The notes beneath the pieces are model-generated. The model was not told the origin of the DNA, made no database searches, and saw nothing but the letters and a program-made list of their open reading frames with translations. Positions 7,659 to 16,609 of a stretch of 64,000 nt of DNA are shown here, piece after piece (within the stretch, counting starts at the first letter, position 1; every line of letters starts with the position of its first letter). This stretch comes from UBA11400 sp964473555 (GTDB taxonomy: Bacteria > Bacteroidota > Rhodothermia > Balneolales > HLUCCA01). The stretch is from NCBI GenBank assembly GCA_964473555.1, contig CAYYPL010000005.1:154202-218201 (forward strand). The letters run 5' to 3'. A program made the position numbers and the translations under genes.

Positions 7659-9540
7659 ATTCGGCGAGCCCGAGTTTGTCGTACATCTGAGCCGTACTCT
7701 GGTTTCGGTCTTCGACACGTTCCCAGAATTCGCGTTTGTCGTTGCCCTGGAACATGACGTTGTCCTTTTGGGACTGATGTTTGAAGATGGCACGACGTTT
7801 ACGGAGCAGTTCTTCCGGACTGATCGGTACGGCCATTTCGATTTCTTCAATGTCCCACTCATGCCAGGCTCCACGGTACAACCAAACCCAGCAATCCTGC
7901 ATCCAGGATTCTTCTTTGAGGTTGTTGACGGCCTGCATGATGGCATCCAAACACACGCGATGGGTTCCGTGCGGATCGGCCAGGTCACCTGCAGCGTAAA
8001 TCTGATGTGGTTTGACTTCACGAATGATGTCTTCGATGATCTTGATATCAGCTGGTCCGAGTGGAGCTTTCTTCACACGGCCGGTTTCATAGAACGGCAT
8101 GTCCAGGAAGTGTACATTTTCATCCGGAATTCCGACATAACGGCAAGCGGCTTTGGCCTCGCCTCTACGGATGATCCCTTTGATGTTCCGAACTGCCGCG
8201 GTGTCGACGGAATCGATTTTTTTGTCGCGAATGGATTCACGGACTTCTTCGAAGAGTTTTTTTGAGGTAGGGTCGCTGAGAGTAAATTTGTCGGCCATAT
8301 CGCTCATGAAATCAGCAAATCGAAGAGCTTCCTCGTCAAATACAGCAATGTTCCCGGAAGTTTGATAGGCAACGTGGACGTCATGTCCCTGGTCTACCAG
8401 ACGAATGAACGTACCTCCCATTGAAATCACGTCATCGTCAGGGTGTGGTGAGAATAGCAGTACGCGTTTCGGGAATGGAGTTGCCCGCTCCGGACGATAC
8501 GTGTCGTCGGCGTTTGGCTTTCCACCCGGCCATCCGGTGATGGTGTGCTGAAGTTCGTTGAACACACGGATGTTGATGTTATATGCTGGACCCTGTTCGG
8601 TCAGGAGTTCTCCAAGACCGTTTTCGTTGTAGTCCTCATCTGTGAGCTTTAGCAACGGCTTGTCGATTTTCTTACACAGCCAGACAACAGCGCGACGCAC
8701 GTTAAAACGGTCCCAAGTAATGGAATCAACGAGCCAGGGAGTGCGGTTTTTGGTCAACTGAGAAGCGGCTGCGGCGTCGAGAACGAACAGTGTGTTGGTA
8801 TGTTCTTGCAGGAAGGTAGCAGGTACTTGATCCAGAATAGGTCCTTCCACCGTTTTGCGGATAATGTCTGCTTTTCCATCTCCCCAGGCCATAAGAATGA
8901 TCTTTTTGGCTTTCATGATGGTTCCAACTCCCATGGTTATGGCACGGCGTGGTACATTTTCGAGTCCGAAGAAATCTCCGGATGCGTCCCGTCTGGTCAC
9001 GATATCGAGGGTGACCATACGGGTTCTGGAATCTTTCGTAGATCCGGGTTCGTTGAATCCGATATGACCGGTACGTCCGATACCCAGGATCTGGATATCC
9101 AGTCCGCCGGCTTCCTCGATTTTACGTTCGTATTCCTGGCAGTATTCAAAGACGCTTTCACGAGACAACGTCCCATCCGGAATGTGGATGTTTTCGCGAG
9201 GGATGTCGACGTGATTGAACAGTTGTTCGCCCATAAAACGCACGTAACTTTGCAGGGAGTCGGGTTGCATGGGGAAGTACTCATCCAGGTTGAACGTAAT
9301 CACATTTCGGAAGCTGAGTCCTTCTTTTTTGTGGATTCGGACCAGTTCATCGTATACCCGTGTTGGGGTGGAACCGGTTGCCAGGCCGAGTACCACATGC
9401 TTGTTCTCAGCCTGACGCTGAACGATAAGTTCGGCGATTTCGCGGGCTACTGCTTTGGAGGCATCCAAAGCACTGTCGAAAGTGAGAGTAGGAACCCGCT
9501 CAAACATAGTCTTTTCTGATTGGATCGCTTTTAAGGCCAT
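7621..9540 (-). CDS. nagB: GlcN6P deaminase fused to LmbE/PIG-L deacetylase domain
   Basis: At 639 aa this is a two-domain protein. Residues about 25-290 are a glucosamine-6-phosphate deaminase, with GLATGSTPTRVYDEL, the catalytic-Asp segment NLDEYFPM, and GRTGHIGFNEPGS. Residues about 365-600 are an LmbE/PIG-L zinc deacetylase-like domain with HPDDD and a later DPHGTHR. The fusion would let one polypeptide deacetylate and deaminate an amino-sugar substrate and feed it to glycolysis. Fusions of this length are known in Bacteroidota. The ATG at 9540 has no strong Shine-Dalgarno site. It is followed by a sulfotransferase gene. Confidence 0.92.
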   Translation of the reverse strand: MALKAIQSEKTMFERVPTLTFDSALDASKAVAREIAELIVQRQAENKHVVLGLATGSTPTRVYDELVRIHKKEGLSFRNVITFNLDEYFPMQPDSLQSYVRFMGEQLFNHVDIPRENIHIPDGTLSRESVFEYCQEYERKIEEAGGLDIQILGIGRTGHIGFNEPGSTKDSRTRMVTLDIVTRRDASGDFFGLENVPRRAITMGVGTIMKAKKIILMAWGDGKADIIRKTVEGPILDQVPATFLQEHTNTLFVLDAAAASQLTKNRTPWLVDSITWDRFNVRRAVVWLCKKIDKPLLKLTDEDYNENGLGELLTEQGPAYNINIRVFNELQHTITGWPGGKPNADDTYRPERATPFPKRVLLFSPHPDDDVISMGGTFIRLVDQGHDVHVAYQTSGNIAVFDEEALRFADFMSDMADKFTLSDPTSKKLFEEVRESIRDKKIDSVDTAAVRNIKGIIRRGEAKAACRYVGIPDENVHFLDMPFYETGRVKKAPLGPADIKIIEDIIREVKPHQIYAAGDLADPHGTHRVCLDAIMQAVNNLKEESWMQDCWVWLYRGAWHEWDIEEIEMAVPISPEELLRKRRAIFKHQSQKDNVMFQGNDKREFWERVEDRNQSTAQMYDKLGLAEYEAIEAFVRWKY

Positions 9541-9594
9541 TGTAGTAATGGTTTCTGTAGATATTTCTGTAGATGATGGATGATCAAAACTAAG

Positions 9595-9619
9595 GGGAGA
9601 GGTGACAAACTCCTCTCCC
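9595..9619 (-). terminator. terminator-like hairpin after serA
   Basis: GGGAGAGG (9595-9602) pairs with CCTCTCCC (9612-9619) over a 9-nt loop. Read on the minus strand, it starts 20 bp after the serA stop and is followed by CTTAGTTTTG, a poor T-tract. It is probably a modest terminator between serA and nagB-lmbE. Confidence 0.6.
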
Positions 9620-9638
9620 AGATGTAACTGCGACCGGA

Positions 9639-11231
9639 TTAAACGGCCATTTCAATATAATGCGCAAAATCAACACCTTCCACATCATCAATGACCTGCA
9701 GCTCGTCTTTTGTGAGCTTACGGTCGACGCGGAAAGCGGTGATGGCTTCGGAACCTTTGGTATTTCGTCCAAGGCTTAGCGCTGCGATGTTGATGTCGCG
9801 TGCGGCCATGGCTGAACTCACGGCTGCGAGCATACCAGGTTTGTCGATGTTTTTGTACAGCACAACAATGCCATCGAGGGCCAGTTCAATACCGAATCCA
9901 TCGATTTCAACGATACGGTAGTCGCCTTCACCAAATTGAGTGGCTGCGAAGTCCTTGAAAATGGATTTACCCTGGATTCGGATGCGGATCAGGTCGGAGT
10001 AGGTTTTTGACTCCTTGCTGATGACCTCCTTGACTTTGAGACCGCGGAATTCGGCCAGAAAGCGGGCGTTGATGAGGTTTACGGCCTCGTCTGAGTAGTT
10101 TTTCAGGTATCCTTTGAGCATGGAGTCGGTGAGCACTTCTGCATGCGTGGCACACTTTCCATAATATTCAACCTCGAGGTGATCGGTATTGTCTGGAACA
10201 ACCTGGGCCACAAAGTCACCCAGTTTTTCGGCCAGTTGCAGGTAAGGCTGGACATCCTTGTTCGTGCTAAGGGCAATCGCCTTGCCGTTGAGTGTTCCTT
10301 TGAAACTCTTGAGTTCGAGGGTATCGGCAATCTGGGCTGCGATCTGTTCGGCCACTTTTTCCTGTGCCTCCTCGGTTGAGGCACCTAAGTGTGGAGTACA
10401 CACTACTTTTGGATGCTTGAGGAGAGCATCGAAGGAGGCATCCGGAGGTTCCACAGAGTAGACATCCAGCGCAACGGCACCAACAATGCCTGAATCCAGT
10501 AATTCAACCAGGTCGGCTTCTTCGAATATGCCACCACGGGCACAGTTGACGAGTCGAACTCCTTTTTTGAGCTTACCAGCATTTGCTTTGGATACCAGTC
10601 CGCGGGTTTTATCGGTAAGTGGGGTATGAACAGTCAGGAAGTCGGCTTTGGCCAAAACTTCGTCAATATCTGCCAGCTGGACACCCAGTTCCTGGGCTTT
10701 TTCGTGGGTAGTGAATGGATCGTAGGCAATCACGTTCATTCCGAATGCGGCCATACGGCTGGCAACGCCTGAACCGATTTTACCGAGACCAATTACGCCC
10801 AGTGTTTTATTATGGAGTTCGGATCCGGTGTACTTTTTACGGTCCCAGGCGCCGTTTTTCAGTGAATTAACCGCATTTGGAATGCTTCGGGCCAGAGAAA
10901 GAATGAGTCCGCAGGTATGTTCTGCGGTGGAAATGGTGTTTCCATCGGGAGTATTCATAACCAGAACACCCATTTTGGTTGCGGTCGGGATGTCGATGTT
11001 ATCGACGCCAACACCTGCTCGTCCGACAACCTTCAGATTCGGGGCTGCTTTGAGCAGTGTTTCATTCACTTTGGTGGCACTTCGAACGACAACTCCGTCG
11101 TATTCTTTGATTGCCTGAAGCAATTCTTCGCCAGCTAATTTTGGCGCTTCCACGGCTTCGATGCCGCGCTCATTCAAGATTGTCTTGCAAATGGACTCTA
11201 TGCCGTCCAGCAATAATACTTTGTAAGCCAT
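9639..11231 (-). CDS. serA: D-3-phosphoglycerate dehydrogenase
   Basis: This 530-aa protein has the long (type I) PGDH architecture: N-terminal substrate domain, NAD-binding Rossmann domain with LGVIGLGKIGSGVA near residues 143-156, an intervening ASB domain, and a C-terminal ACT domain with DKPGMLAAVSSAMAARDINI. The catalytic set is visible as Arg in NCARGG, Glu in VEPP-type context, and His in CTPHLGAS. It oxidises 3-phosphoglycerate in the first step of serine synthesis, and the ACT domain suggests serine feedback. It begins 28 bp after engB and runs in the same direction as engB and purF. Confidence 0.96.
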   Translation of the reverse strand: MAYKVLLLDGIESICKTILNERGIEAVEAPKLAGEELLQAIKEYDGVVVRSATKVNETLLKAAPNLKVVGRAGVGVDNIDIPTATKMGVLVMNTPDGNTISTAEHTCGLILSLARSIPNAVNSLKNGAWDRKKYTGSELHNKTLGVIGLGKIGSGVASRMAAFGMNVIAYDPFTTHEKAQELGVQLADIDEVLAKADFLTVHTPLTDKTRGLVSKANAGKLKKGVRLVNCARGGIFEEADLVELLDSGIVGAVALDVYSVEPPDASFDALLKHPKVVCTPHLGASTEEAQEKVAEQIAAQIADTLELKSFKGTLNGKAIALSTNKDVQPYLQLAEKLGDFVAQVVPDNTDHLEVEYYGKCATHAEVLTDSMLKGYLKNYSDEAVNLINARFLAEFRGLKVKEVISKESKTYSDLIRIRIQGKSIFKDFAATQFGEGDYRIVEIDGFGIELALDGIVVLYKNIDKPGMLAAVSSAMAARDINIAALSLGRNTKGSEAITAFRVDRKLTKDELQVIDDVEGVDFAHYIEMAV

Positions 11232-11258
11232 ATTACCCTAGTTTTAAAAGATGTCTGT

Positions 11259-11864
11259 TTATGAGATGTCGTAATTGTTGTGGATGAAATCCTGGATTAA
11301 CGTCCTAACTTCGTTTATCCCATCTTTCGTTTCTGCGGATGTCAAAATAACAGGGACGTCAATGTTCATGTTATTCAGGTGTTGTTTCATACGAGAAAGT
11401 GACGAAACTTTCTGATTTTTCGTGAGCTTGTCCGATTTTGATAACAGGATTGCAAATGGGAGCTGGTTTTCAGCCAGCCAGAAAATCTGGTCGGTGTCTA
11501 GTTGTCCTGGATTATGCCTGGAATCGACAATAAGCAGGATAAGTTGGAGTGTAGCTCGCTGAGTATAGTATTTTTGAGCTTCTTTTTCCCACAGATCCCG
11601 TTCTTTTTTGGAAACTTTGGCGTACCCATATCCTGGAAGATCAACCAAAAGCCATTTGTCATCAACGTTGAAGTAATTGAATCCGCGTGTTTTTCCGGGC
11701 ATATTACTGGTTTTGACCAGTTTTTTGCGGTTAACTACCGCATTGATCATCGACGATTTTCCAACGTTCGATCGACCAGCGAAACAGATTTCGGGAAGCC
11801 CCTCGGGTGGACATGTGGCATAATTTGGAGCGCTTAGTACGAAAGTTGCTGATTGTGGGATCAT
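11259..11864 (-). CDS. engB: ribosome biogenesis GTPase EngB/YsxC
   Basis: This 201-aa TRAFAC GTPase has G1 GRSNVGKSS (near residues 31-39), G2 threonine in PGKTRGFNYF, G3 DLPGYGYAKV, G4 SKSD and G5 TSAET. Length and motifs match EngB/YihA, which assists large ribosomal subunit assembly. Its ATG overlaps the purF stop (ATGA), so translation is coupled to purF. serA follows closely, forming a purF-engB-serA transcription unit. Confidence 0.96.
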   Translation of the reverse strand: MIPQSATFVLSAPNYATCPPEGLPEICFAGRSNVGKSSMINAVVNRKKLVKTSNMPGKTRGFNYFNVDDKWLLVDLPGYGYAKVSKKERDLWEKEAQKYYTQRATLQLILLIVDSRHNPGQLDTDQIFWLAENQLPFAILLSKSDKLTKNQKVSSLSRMKQHLNNMNIDVPVILTSAETKDGINEVRTLIQDFIHNNYDIS

Positions 11865-13363
11865 CAGATTAACTCGTTCTCCTCTTTTTCCACCCCCGAC
11901 TCTACGGGAACAGGGTAGTTTCCGGTAAAGCAGGCGGTACAGTAGTTCATATCAGAGGAATTGGCCGATTTAACAGCATGTACGAGTCCCTGGGGGGACA
12001 AATAGTGAAGGGAATCGACACCCAGACTCTGTGCGATTTTCGACACATCACGGTCGTACTGATTGGCAATAAGCTCTTCGGGTGACGGGAAATCCATCCC
12101 GTAATAACACGGTTCGGTGATTGGAGGCGAACTTGCTAAAAAGTGTACCTCAGAGGGATTCGCTTTACGAATCATGTTGACCAAATGGCGCGATGTGGTA
12201 CCCCGAACGATAGAATCGTCTACGATGATAACCGGTCGCCCTTCAAGCACTCCGCGTACCGTATTGAATTTGGTTTTGACTTTAATGTCGCGGGATTCTT
12301 GTCCCGGGGAGATAAACGTACGCCCGACGTAATGATTTCGTATCAGGCCGATTTCGAATCGACAATCTTCACCCATTTTCTGGCACTCACTGGCGTATCC
12401 CAGCGCAGCGGTATTGCTGGAGTCGGGTACGGATATGACGATAGGTTGCTTCTCTGATCCGCCTTTCACAAAGCTGCTGATGGGGTGTTCCATGGCAAGT
12501 TGGCGACCGATACGGCGACGAACTTTGTCCACGTTTTCGCCGAAAATCCGGCTGTCTGGCCGTGAGAAGTACACATATTCGAAGATACAACCGCTTACCG
12601 GGGTTTCAGGTTGACGTGGAATACAATAGGATTTGAGTTCACCAGAGTCGACGCCTTCCTGATCGATCACCAGAATTTCGCCGGGCTCCACATCCCTGAT
12701 GTAATCGATATCCGTGATATCGAAAGCGCAGGTTTCACTGGCAACGAAATAGGCGCCGTCTTTTTTGCCCAGAGCCAGGGGGCGGAATCCGTTGGGGTCG
12801 CGTACGGCGATCAGTTTGTCGTCGGTCAGGATAACCAGGCAGTAGGCTCCGGTTACCTGCGAAACCGCTTCAACAATTTGGTCAATTTGATTGGTTTTGC
12901 GAGAGTGGGAGATGAGATGAAGGATCATCTCGGTGTCGGAAGTACTCTGAAAAAGTACGCCTTCCTCGGTGAATTGTTGTCGAAGTTGACGAGCGTTGGT
13001 CAGATTTCCGTTATGAGCAAGAGCCAGGTTGCCGTCTCGGTAATGCACCCGGAAGGGTTGGATATTCATGGGATTTTTGGAGGACCCGGATGTAGAATAC
13101 CGGTTGTGTCCGATCGCTGAAGTACCCAGAAGTTTATTCGTAAACAGAGATTTGTCGTCGAACACATTCAGTACCAGTCCGAAATCCTTGTGCATCGGCA
13201 TGATCTGAGCTTTGCGTTTGGTGTCGCAATAGGTGGTAACGATTCCGGCAGATTCCTGACCTCGGTGTTGGAGCGCGTGAAGGCCATAATAGGTGAGCAC
13301 GGCGGCTTCGGGATGATTAAATGCTCCGAAAATACCGCAATAATCGTGTGGTTTGTCTGGCAT
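11864..13363 (-). CDS. purF: amidophosphoribosyltransferase
   Basis: This 499-aa enzyme carries out the first committed step of purine synthesis, PRPP plus glutamine to phosphoribosylamine. The N-terminal nucleophile is Cys9 (MPDKPHDYCGIFG), exposed after cleavage of an 8-residue propeptide. The PRPP loop is VIIVDDSIVRGTTS. Four cysteines matching the Bacillus-type Fe-S cluster ligands can be seen (in SGCIFEYVY, EPCYYGMD and NYCTACFTGN), so it is probably the oxygen-labile 4Fe-4S type. It overlaps engB by 4 bp and diverges from the two-component genes at 13504. Confidence 0.96.
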   Translation of the reverse strand: MPDKPHDYCGIFGAFNHPEAAVLTYYGLHALQHRGQESAGIVTTYCDTKRKAQIMPMHKDFGLVLNVFDDKSLFTNKLLGTSAIGHNRYSTSGSSKNPMNIQPFRVHYRDGNLALAHNGNLTNARQLRQQFTEEGVLFQSTSDTEMILHLISHSRKTNQIDQIVEAVSQVTGAYCLVILTDDKLIAVRDPNGFRPLALGKKDGAYFVASETCAFDITDIDYIRDVEPGEILVIDQEGVDSGELKSYCIPRQPETPVSGCIFEYVYFSRPDSRIFGENVDKVRRRIGRQLAMEHPISSFVKGGSEKQPIVISVPDSSNTAALGYASECQKMGEDCRFEIGLIRNHYVGRTFISPGQESRDIKVKTKFNTVRGVLEGRPVIIVDDSIVRGTTSRHLVNMIRKANPSEVHFLASSPPITEPCYYGMDFPSPEELIANQYDRDVSKIAQSLGVDSLHYLSPQGLVHAVKSANSSDMNYCTACFTGNYPVPVESGVEKEENELI

Positions 13364-13436
13364 GGAACGGATAAATGGGTTTCGCTGCAGTGAGCGCGAA
13401 AATTACAAAAACCCTGAACGAGATGAAACTTATATT

Positions 13437-13478
13437 AGTACTTCGTGGAGAGTACTTCGTGGAGAGTACTTCGTGGAG
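13437..13478. repeat. 14-bp tandem repeat, 3 copies
   Basis: The unit AGTACTTCGTGGAG occurs three times in perfect tandem in the divergent spacer between purF and the response regulator. It lies 25-65 bp upstream of the regulator ATG. It could affect promoter spacing through copy-number change, or be another member of the simple intergenic repeats of this genome. Confidence 0.85.
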
Positions 13479-13503
13479 AGGTTGAAACTTTGTAGATTTG
13501 TAT

Positions 13504-14184
13504 ATGAAGATTTTTGTCATTGAAGATCAGATCCCGTTGCTTCGGCAGATATCCAGATTGATGGAGGCAGAAGGCTACGTCTGTGAGACATCCCACACCT
13601 ATCAGGCTGCCCGCGATAAACTTGGGGTTCATACGTACGATTTGCTCATTGTGGATGTGAATCTGCCCGGTGGATCGGGTCTTGAACTGATTCGTTACAT
13701 CAAGAAAGAGCAACCAAAAACTGCTGTGATCGTCATTTCTGCCCGAGACTCGCTGGCGAACAAAATAGAAGGTCTTGAACTTGGAGCCGACGATTACATC
13801 ACCAAGCCTTTTGAAATGGCTGAGTTACTGGCCAGGGTAAAGTCGGTGTTGCGCAGGTATTTTTTCAAAGGGGAATCGAATATTCGGTTTGGTCAGATCG
13901 TTCTGGATCCGGATAAGCAGACCGTTACTGCAGCAGGTATCTTACTGGATTTAACGCGCACTGAATACAAAATCTTGCTTTTTTTCTTCTCAAATCCAGG
14001 AAGAGTGTTAACCCGTGAAGGAATGGCCGAACATGTTTGGGGCGACCACATGGATCTGGCCGATTCGTTTGATTTCATTTATTCGCACATCAAAAACCTA
14101 AGGAAGAAAATCCGCGATACGGGAGTTTCTGATCCGATCAAGGTGGTATATGGAGTGGGGTATAAACTGATGGATATGGGCTAA
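13504..14184 (+). CDS. OmpR-family response regulator
   Basis: This 226-aa protein has a receiver domain (about 1-120) with acidic pocket EDQ near residue 7, phospho-acceptor Asp51 in DLLIVDVNLPGG and the conserved Lys in ITKPFE. A winged-helix DNA-binding domain (about 130-226) follows, with LTRTEYKILLFF and VYGVGYKL. I took the ATG at 13504; a TTG six bases earlier is in frame. The histidine kinase gene starts 2 bp after the stop, so they form a classic two-component operon. The signal is unknown. Confidence 0.93.
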   Translation: MKIFVIEDQIPLLRQISRLMEAEGYVCETSHTYQAARDKLGVHTYDLLIVDVNLPGGSGLELIRYIKKEQPKTAVIVISARDSLANKIEGLELGADDYITKPFEMAELLARVKSVLRRYFFKGESNIRFGQIVLDPDKQTVTAAGILLDLTRTEYKILLFFFSNPGRVLTREGMAEHVWGDHMDLADSFDFIYSHIKNLRKKIRDTGVSDPIKVVYGVGYKLMDMG

Positions 14185-14186
14185 CG

Positions 14187-15437
14187 ATGAAACTCACCAG
14201 AAAAACGATTCAATGGACCGGATTGACGCTCTTCCCAGTGACATTACTCGGCGGATTCCTCATTTACCTGGTCTTATCGAGTATTACCTATTCGGAAGCG
14301 GATGAATATCTTACCTTCGAGATGCAGCGTATACAGAGATATTACGGTCTGTACCAGGAGTTGCCCGAAGTATTCAAGGTAAACAGAGTATATGCGGATA
14401 CGGTCTTCTCAAAGCCATTTTTTTCAGATACCAAGGTCACTGATCCATTGAGTGGTGAAGTCATTGACTACAGAGAACTCCGGTTTTCGCTGTTCAATCG
14501 TACAAATGTGAACGATGTGATTACCATATCACTCAGACAGGTATTGATTGGCAGAGAAGATCTTGTGAGGAGTTCCATTTATATCGTCCTGGGAATTTTG
14601 GGGATGTTCTCGATTTCTGTCCTGCTGGTACTCAATATCGTAACGGGAAAAATATGGGCACCTTTCTTTGATACGCTGAACAAAATCAGGGGGTTTGATG
14701 TGCAGAAGAAGATTCCGGAGTTTCCCGACACCGACATCGATGAGTTTCGTCAGCTGAACAAGACGGTATCAAAAATGATCCTGAAGCTTGTTGGTGACTA
14801 CCAGAGAACCAAGGAATTCAACGAAAATGCTGCACATGAGCTTCAAACGCAGCTCGCCTTGATCAGATCTGCCCATGAGGAATTGCTGAACTCCCTTCCA
14901 TCAGATTCTGTATGGATTCAGGAAGCGGGAAAAGCCCATGCTGCAGCTTCAAAACTTGCACACATTCAGAAATCATTGCTGCTTCTATCTAAAATCAGTA
15001 ACAAGGAATTCGTGCAAAAATCCAAGATCGATCTCAAAGAGGTGATTCTTTCGGCACTCACTGATTTTCAGGAAGCAGCATCGATGCGTGGGATCGAAAT
15101 AGAACTTGACCTGGAGCCGGTGATTGTGCATATAGATGAGGGGCTTGCGCATGTACTGGTTACAAACCTTATCAAGAACGCAGTTAAACACAACATCAGA
15201 AATGGGTTTATACAAATCAAACTCACCCAGAAAAAAATGTCTATAAAAAATTCGGGGGAGTCTTTTGAAGGTGAACCCGCCGAGCTTATCAACAGATTCA
15301 AGGTGGGTTCTGACGGGGGGCTGGGTTTAGGGTTGGCCATTGCAGATCAGATATGTGAGGTTTACGGCTACAAACTTAGGTACATCATTCATGATATCAA
15401 TCATGAAGTACAAATCGATTTGGATGCTACCACATAA
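14187..15437 (+). CDS. sensor histidine kinase
   Basis: This 416-aa inner-membrane kinase has TM1 at about 14-33, a periplasmic sensor of about 95 residues, TM2 at about 130-151 and a cytoplasmic kinase core. The H-box reads AAHELQTQLALI with His217; the usual HELRTPL is altered (the proline is replaced). The N-box NLIKNAVKHN and G-box GGLGLGLAIADQI are intact. It should phosphorylate the OmpR-type regulator encoded just upstream. The periplasmic region shows no named sensor domain. Confidence 0.92.
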   Translation: MKLTRKTIQWTGLTLFPVTLLGGFLIYLVLSSITYSEADEYLTFEMQRIQRYYGLYQELPEVFKVNRVYADTVFSKPFFSDTKVTDPLSGEVIDYRELRFSLFNRTNVNDVITISLRQVLIGREDLVRSSIYIVLGILGMFSISVLLVLNIVTGKIWAPFFDTLNKIRGFDVQKKIPEFPDTDIDEFRQLNKTVSKMILKLVGDYQRTKEFNENAAHELQTQLALIRSAHEELLNSLPSDSVWIQEAGKAHAAASKLAHIQKSLLLLSKISNKEFVQKSKIDLKEVILSALTDFQEAASMRGIEIELDLEPVIVHIDEGLAHVLVTNLIKNAVKHNIRNGFIQIKLTQKKMSIKNSGESFEGEPAELINRFKVGSDGGLGLGLAIADQICEVYGYKLRYIIHDINHEVQIDLDATT

Positions 15438-15517
15438 GGCACAGCATGATTACGTCTATTACTTGCTAATCCAAAATCTCTACAGATTCTGTGCCTAAGT
15501 TAGCTGAACGGGGGTAG

Positions 15518-15570
15518 AGGCGAGCGGCTTCGTTCGGGTTACCGACTTAGCCGTTTCGCCGTTTTTTTTG
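15518..15570 (+). terminator. probable terminator after the two-component operon
   Basis: A CGGCT...AGCCG stem with inner CGG/CCG pairs (about 15527-15555) is followed by TTTCGCCG and a run of eight Ts at about 15561-15568. The stem is imperfect. It would separate the two-component genes from the cysteine-synthase-like operon. Confidence 0.5.
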
Positions 15571-15613
15571 TCAATAAGTGCCCTAATTACTAACCAGAGG
15601 CTATTGATTGTGT

Positions 15614-16609
15614 ATGATCGAGCAGATTGGCAACACTGAGTTACTCAGAGACGACCATCTTTCGAATCTATATTCAAGTAACTTGTTCATTAAGGCTGAA
15701 TATCAGAATCCAGGAAAGTCTTCGAAAGACCGACCAGCGCTGTACATGATTCGGGATGCAGAACAACGTGGATTCCTGAAATCCGGTTATACCGTGGTTG
15801 ATGCAAGTAGCGGAAATACCGCAACTGGTTTGGCCCTTCTTTGCAATGAGCTGGGATATTCCTGTCATTTTTTCCTAAGTACCAGCGCATCGAAAGAAAA
15901 AGTGGAATGTCTGAAAGATTTAGGGGCGCAAATCACAGTTTGCTGTACATCGGGTGGACCCGATGATCCGGAATCGACCATATATCGGGCTGTTCAATGG
16001 TGTGAAGCCAATCCGGAATCCTATTTCTGTAATCAATATTTTAATCTGGCCAATCAACAAGCCCATTTTGAAACAACGGGACCTGAAATCTGGGATCAGA
16101 CCCACGGTCAGATTACCCATTTTTTCTGCGGTATCGGTACAGGTGGCACAATCTCTGGAGTCGGAAAGTATCTGAAACAAATGGATCCAACGATAACAGT
16201 TATTGGAGTAGATTCAGTGGGATCCATACTTCATGACTATTTTTATAAAGGGACATTTGAGGTGGATCAGACGAATCGATGCGATATTGAAGGGATTGGT
16301 CGAAAGTTTGTGCCCGGGGCTCTGGATATTTCATGCATGGATGAAATCATTCAGGTATCGCGTGATGAAGCGGTGTATGCCGCGTATGAGTACATCGAAA
16401 ATGGCATGATTTTACCAGGATTTTCGAGTGCAGCAGTTTTGGCAGCATTACAAAAAGTTGCTCCGGGACTCAGAGAAACTGATCAGGTCGTGTTACTTTT
16501 TTCAGACCACGGATCCAAATATCAGAGTAAATTGTACTGCGAAGCGTGGTTATCTGAACACAATTTCAGGATCAACCCGAATCAGGTTCAAACACTTTTA
16601 GTTCCATGA
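15614..16609 (+). CDS. cysteine synthase family PLP enzyme
   Basis: This is 331 aa from the ATG at 15614; an in-frame TTG lies 6 bp upstream. It is a fold-type II PLP enzyme of the CysK/CBS group. Features are the PLP lysine in NPGKSSKDRPAL (Lys38), the substrate loop DASSGNTATGLAL, and the phosphate-binding GIGTGGTISGVG. Such enzymes add sulfide, homocysteine or another nucleophile to an activated serine. The exact reaction is open, because the gene is in an operon with a permuted papain-like protein (ATGA overlap) and panD rather than with cysE or sulfate genes. Confidence 0.85.
   Translation: MIEQIGNTELLRDDHLSNLYSSNLFIKAEYQNPGKSSKDRPALYMIRDAEQRGFLKSGYTVVDASSGNTATGLALLCNELGYSCHFFLSTSASKEKVECLKDLGAQITVCCTSGGPDDPESTIYRAVQWCEANPESYFCNQYFNLANQQAHFETTGPEIWDQTHGQITHFFCGIGTGGTISGVGKYLKQMDPTITVIGVDSVGSILHDYFYKGTFEVDQTNRCDIEGIGRKFVPGALDISCMDEIIQVSRDEAVYAAYEYIENGMILPGFSSAAVLAALQKVAPGLRETDQVVLLFSDHGSKYQSKLYCEAWLSEHNFRINPNQVQTLLVP

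Noticed and set aside
7659..8021. 5' extension of the sulfotransferase frame (about 120 residues)
   Set aside because: It lies fully inside nagB-lmbE in another frame and its translation (rich in Ser, Thr, Arg, Cys) has no domain; the real protein starts near 7658 or later.
13437..13478. CRISPR-like array
   Set aside because: Repeats are directly abutting with no spacers; it is a simple tandem repeat. No CRISPR or cas gene was seen anywhere.
13493..13500. TAGATTTG as promoter of the response regulator
   Set aside because: It is only 4 bp from the ATG, so the transcript would start inside the gene, and no -33 box is at proper spacing.
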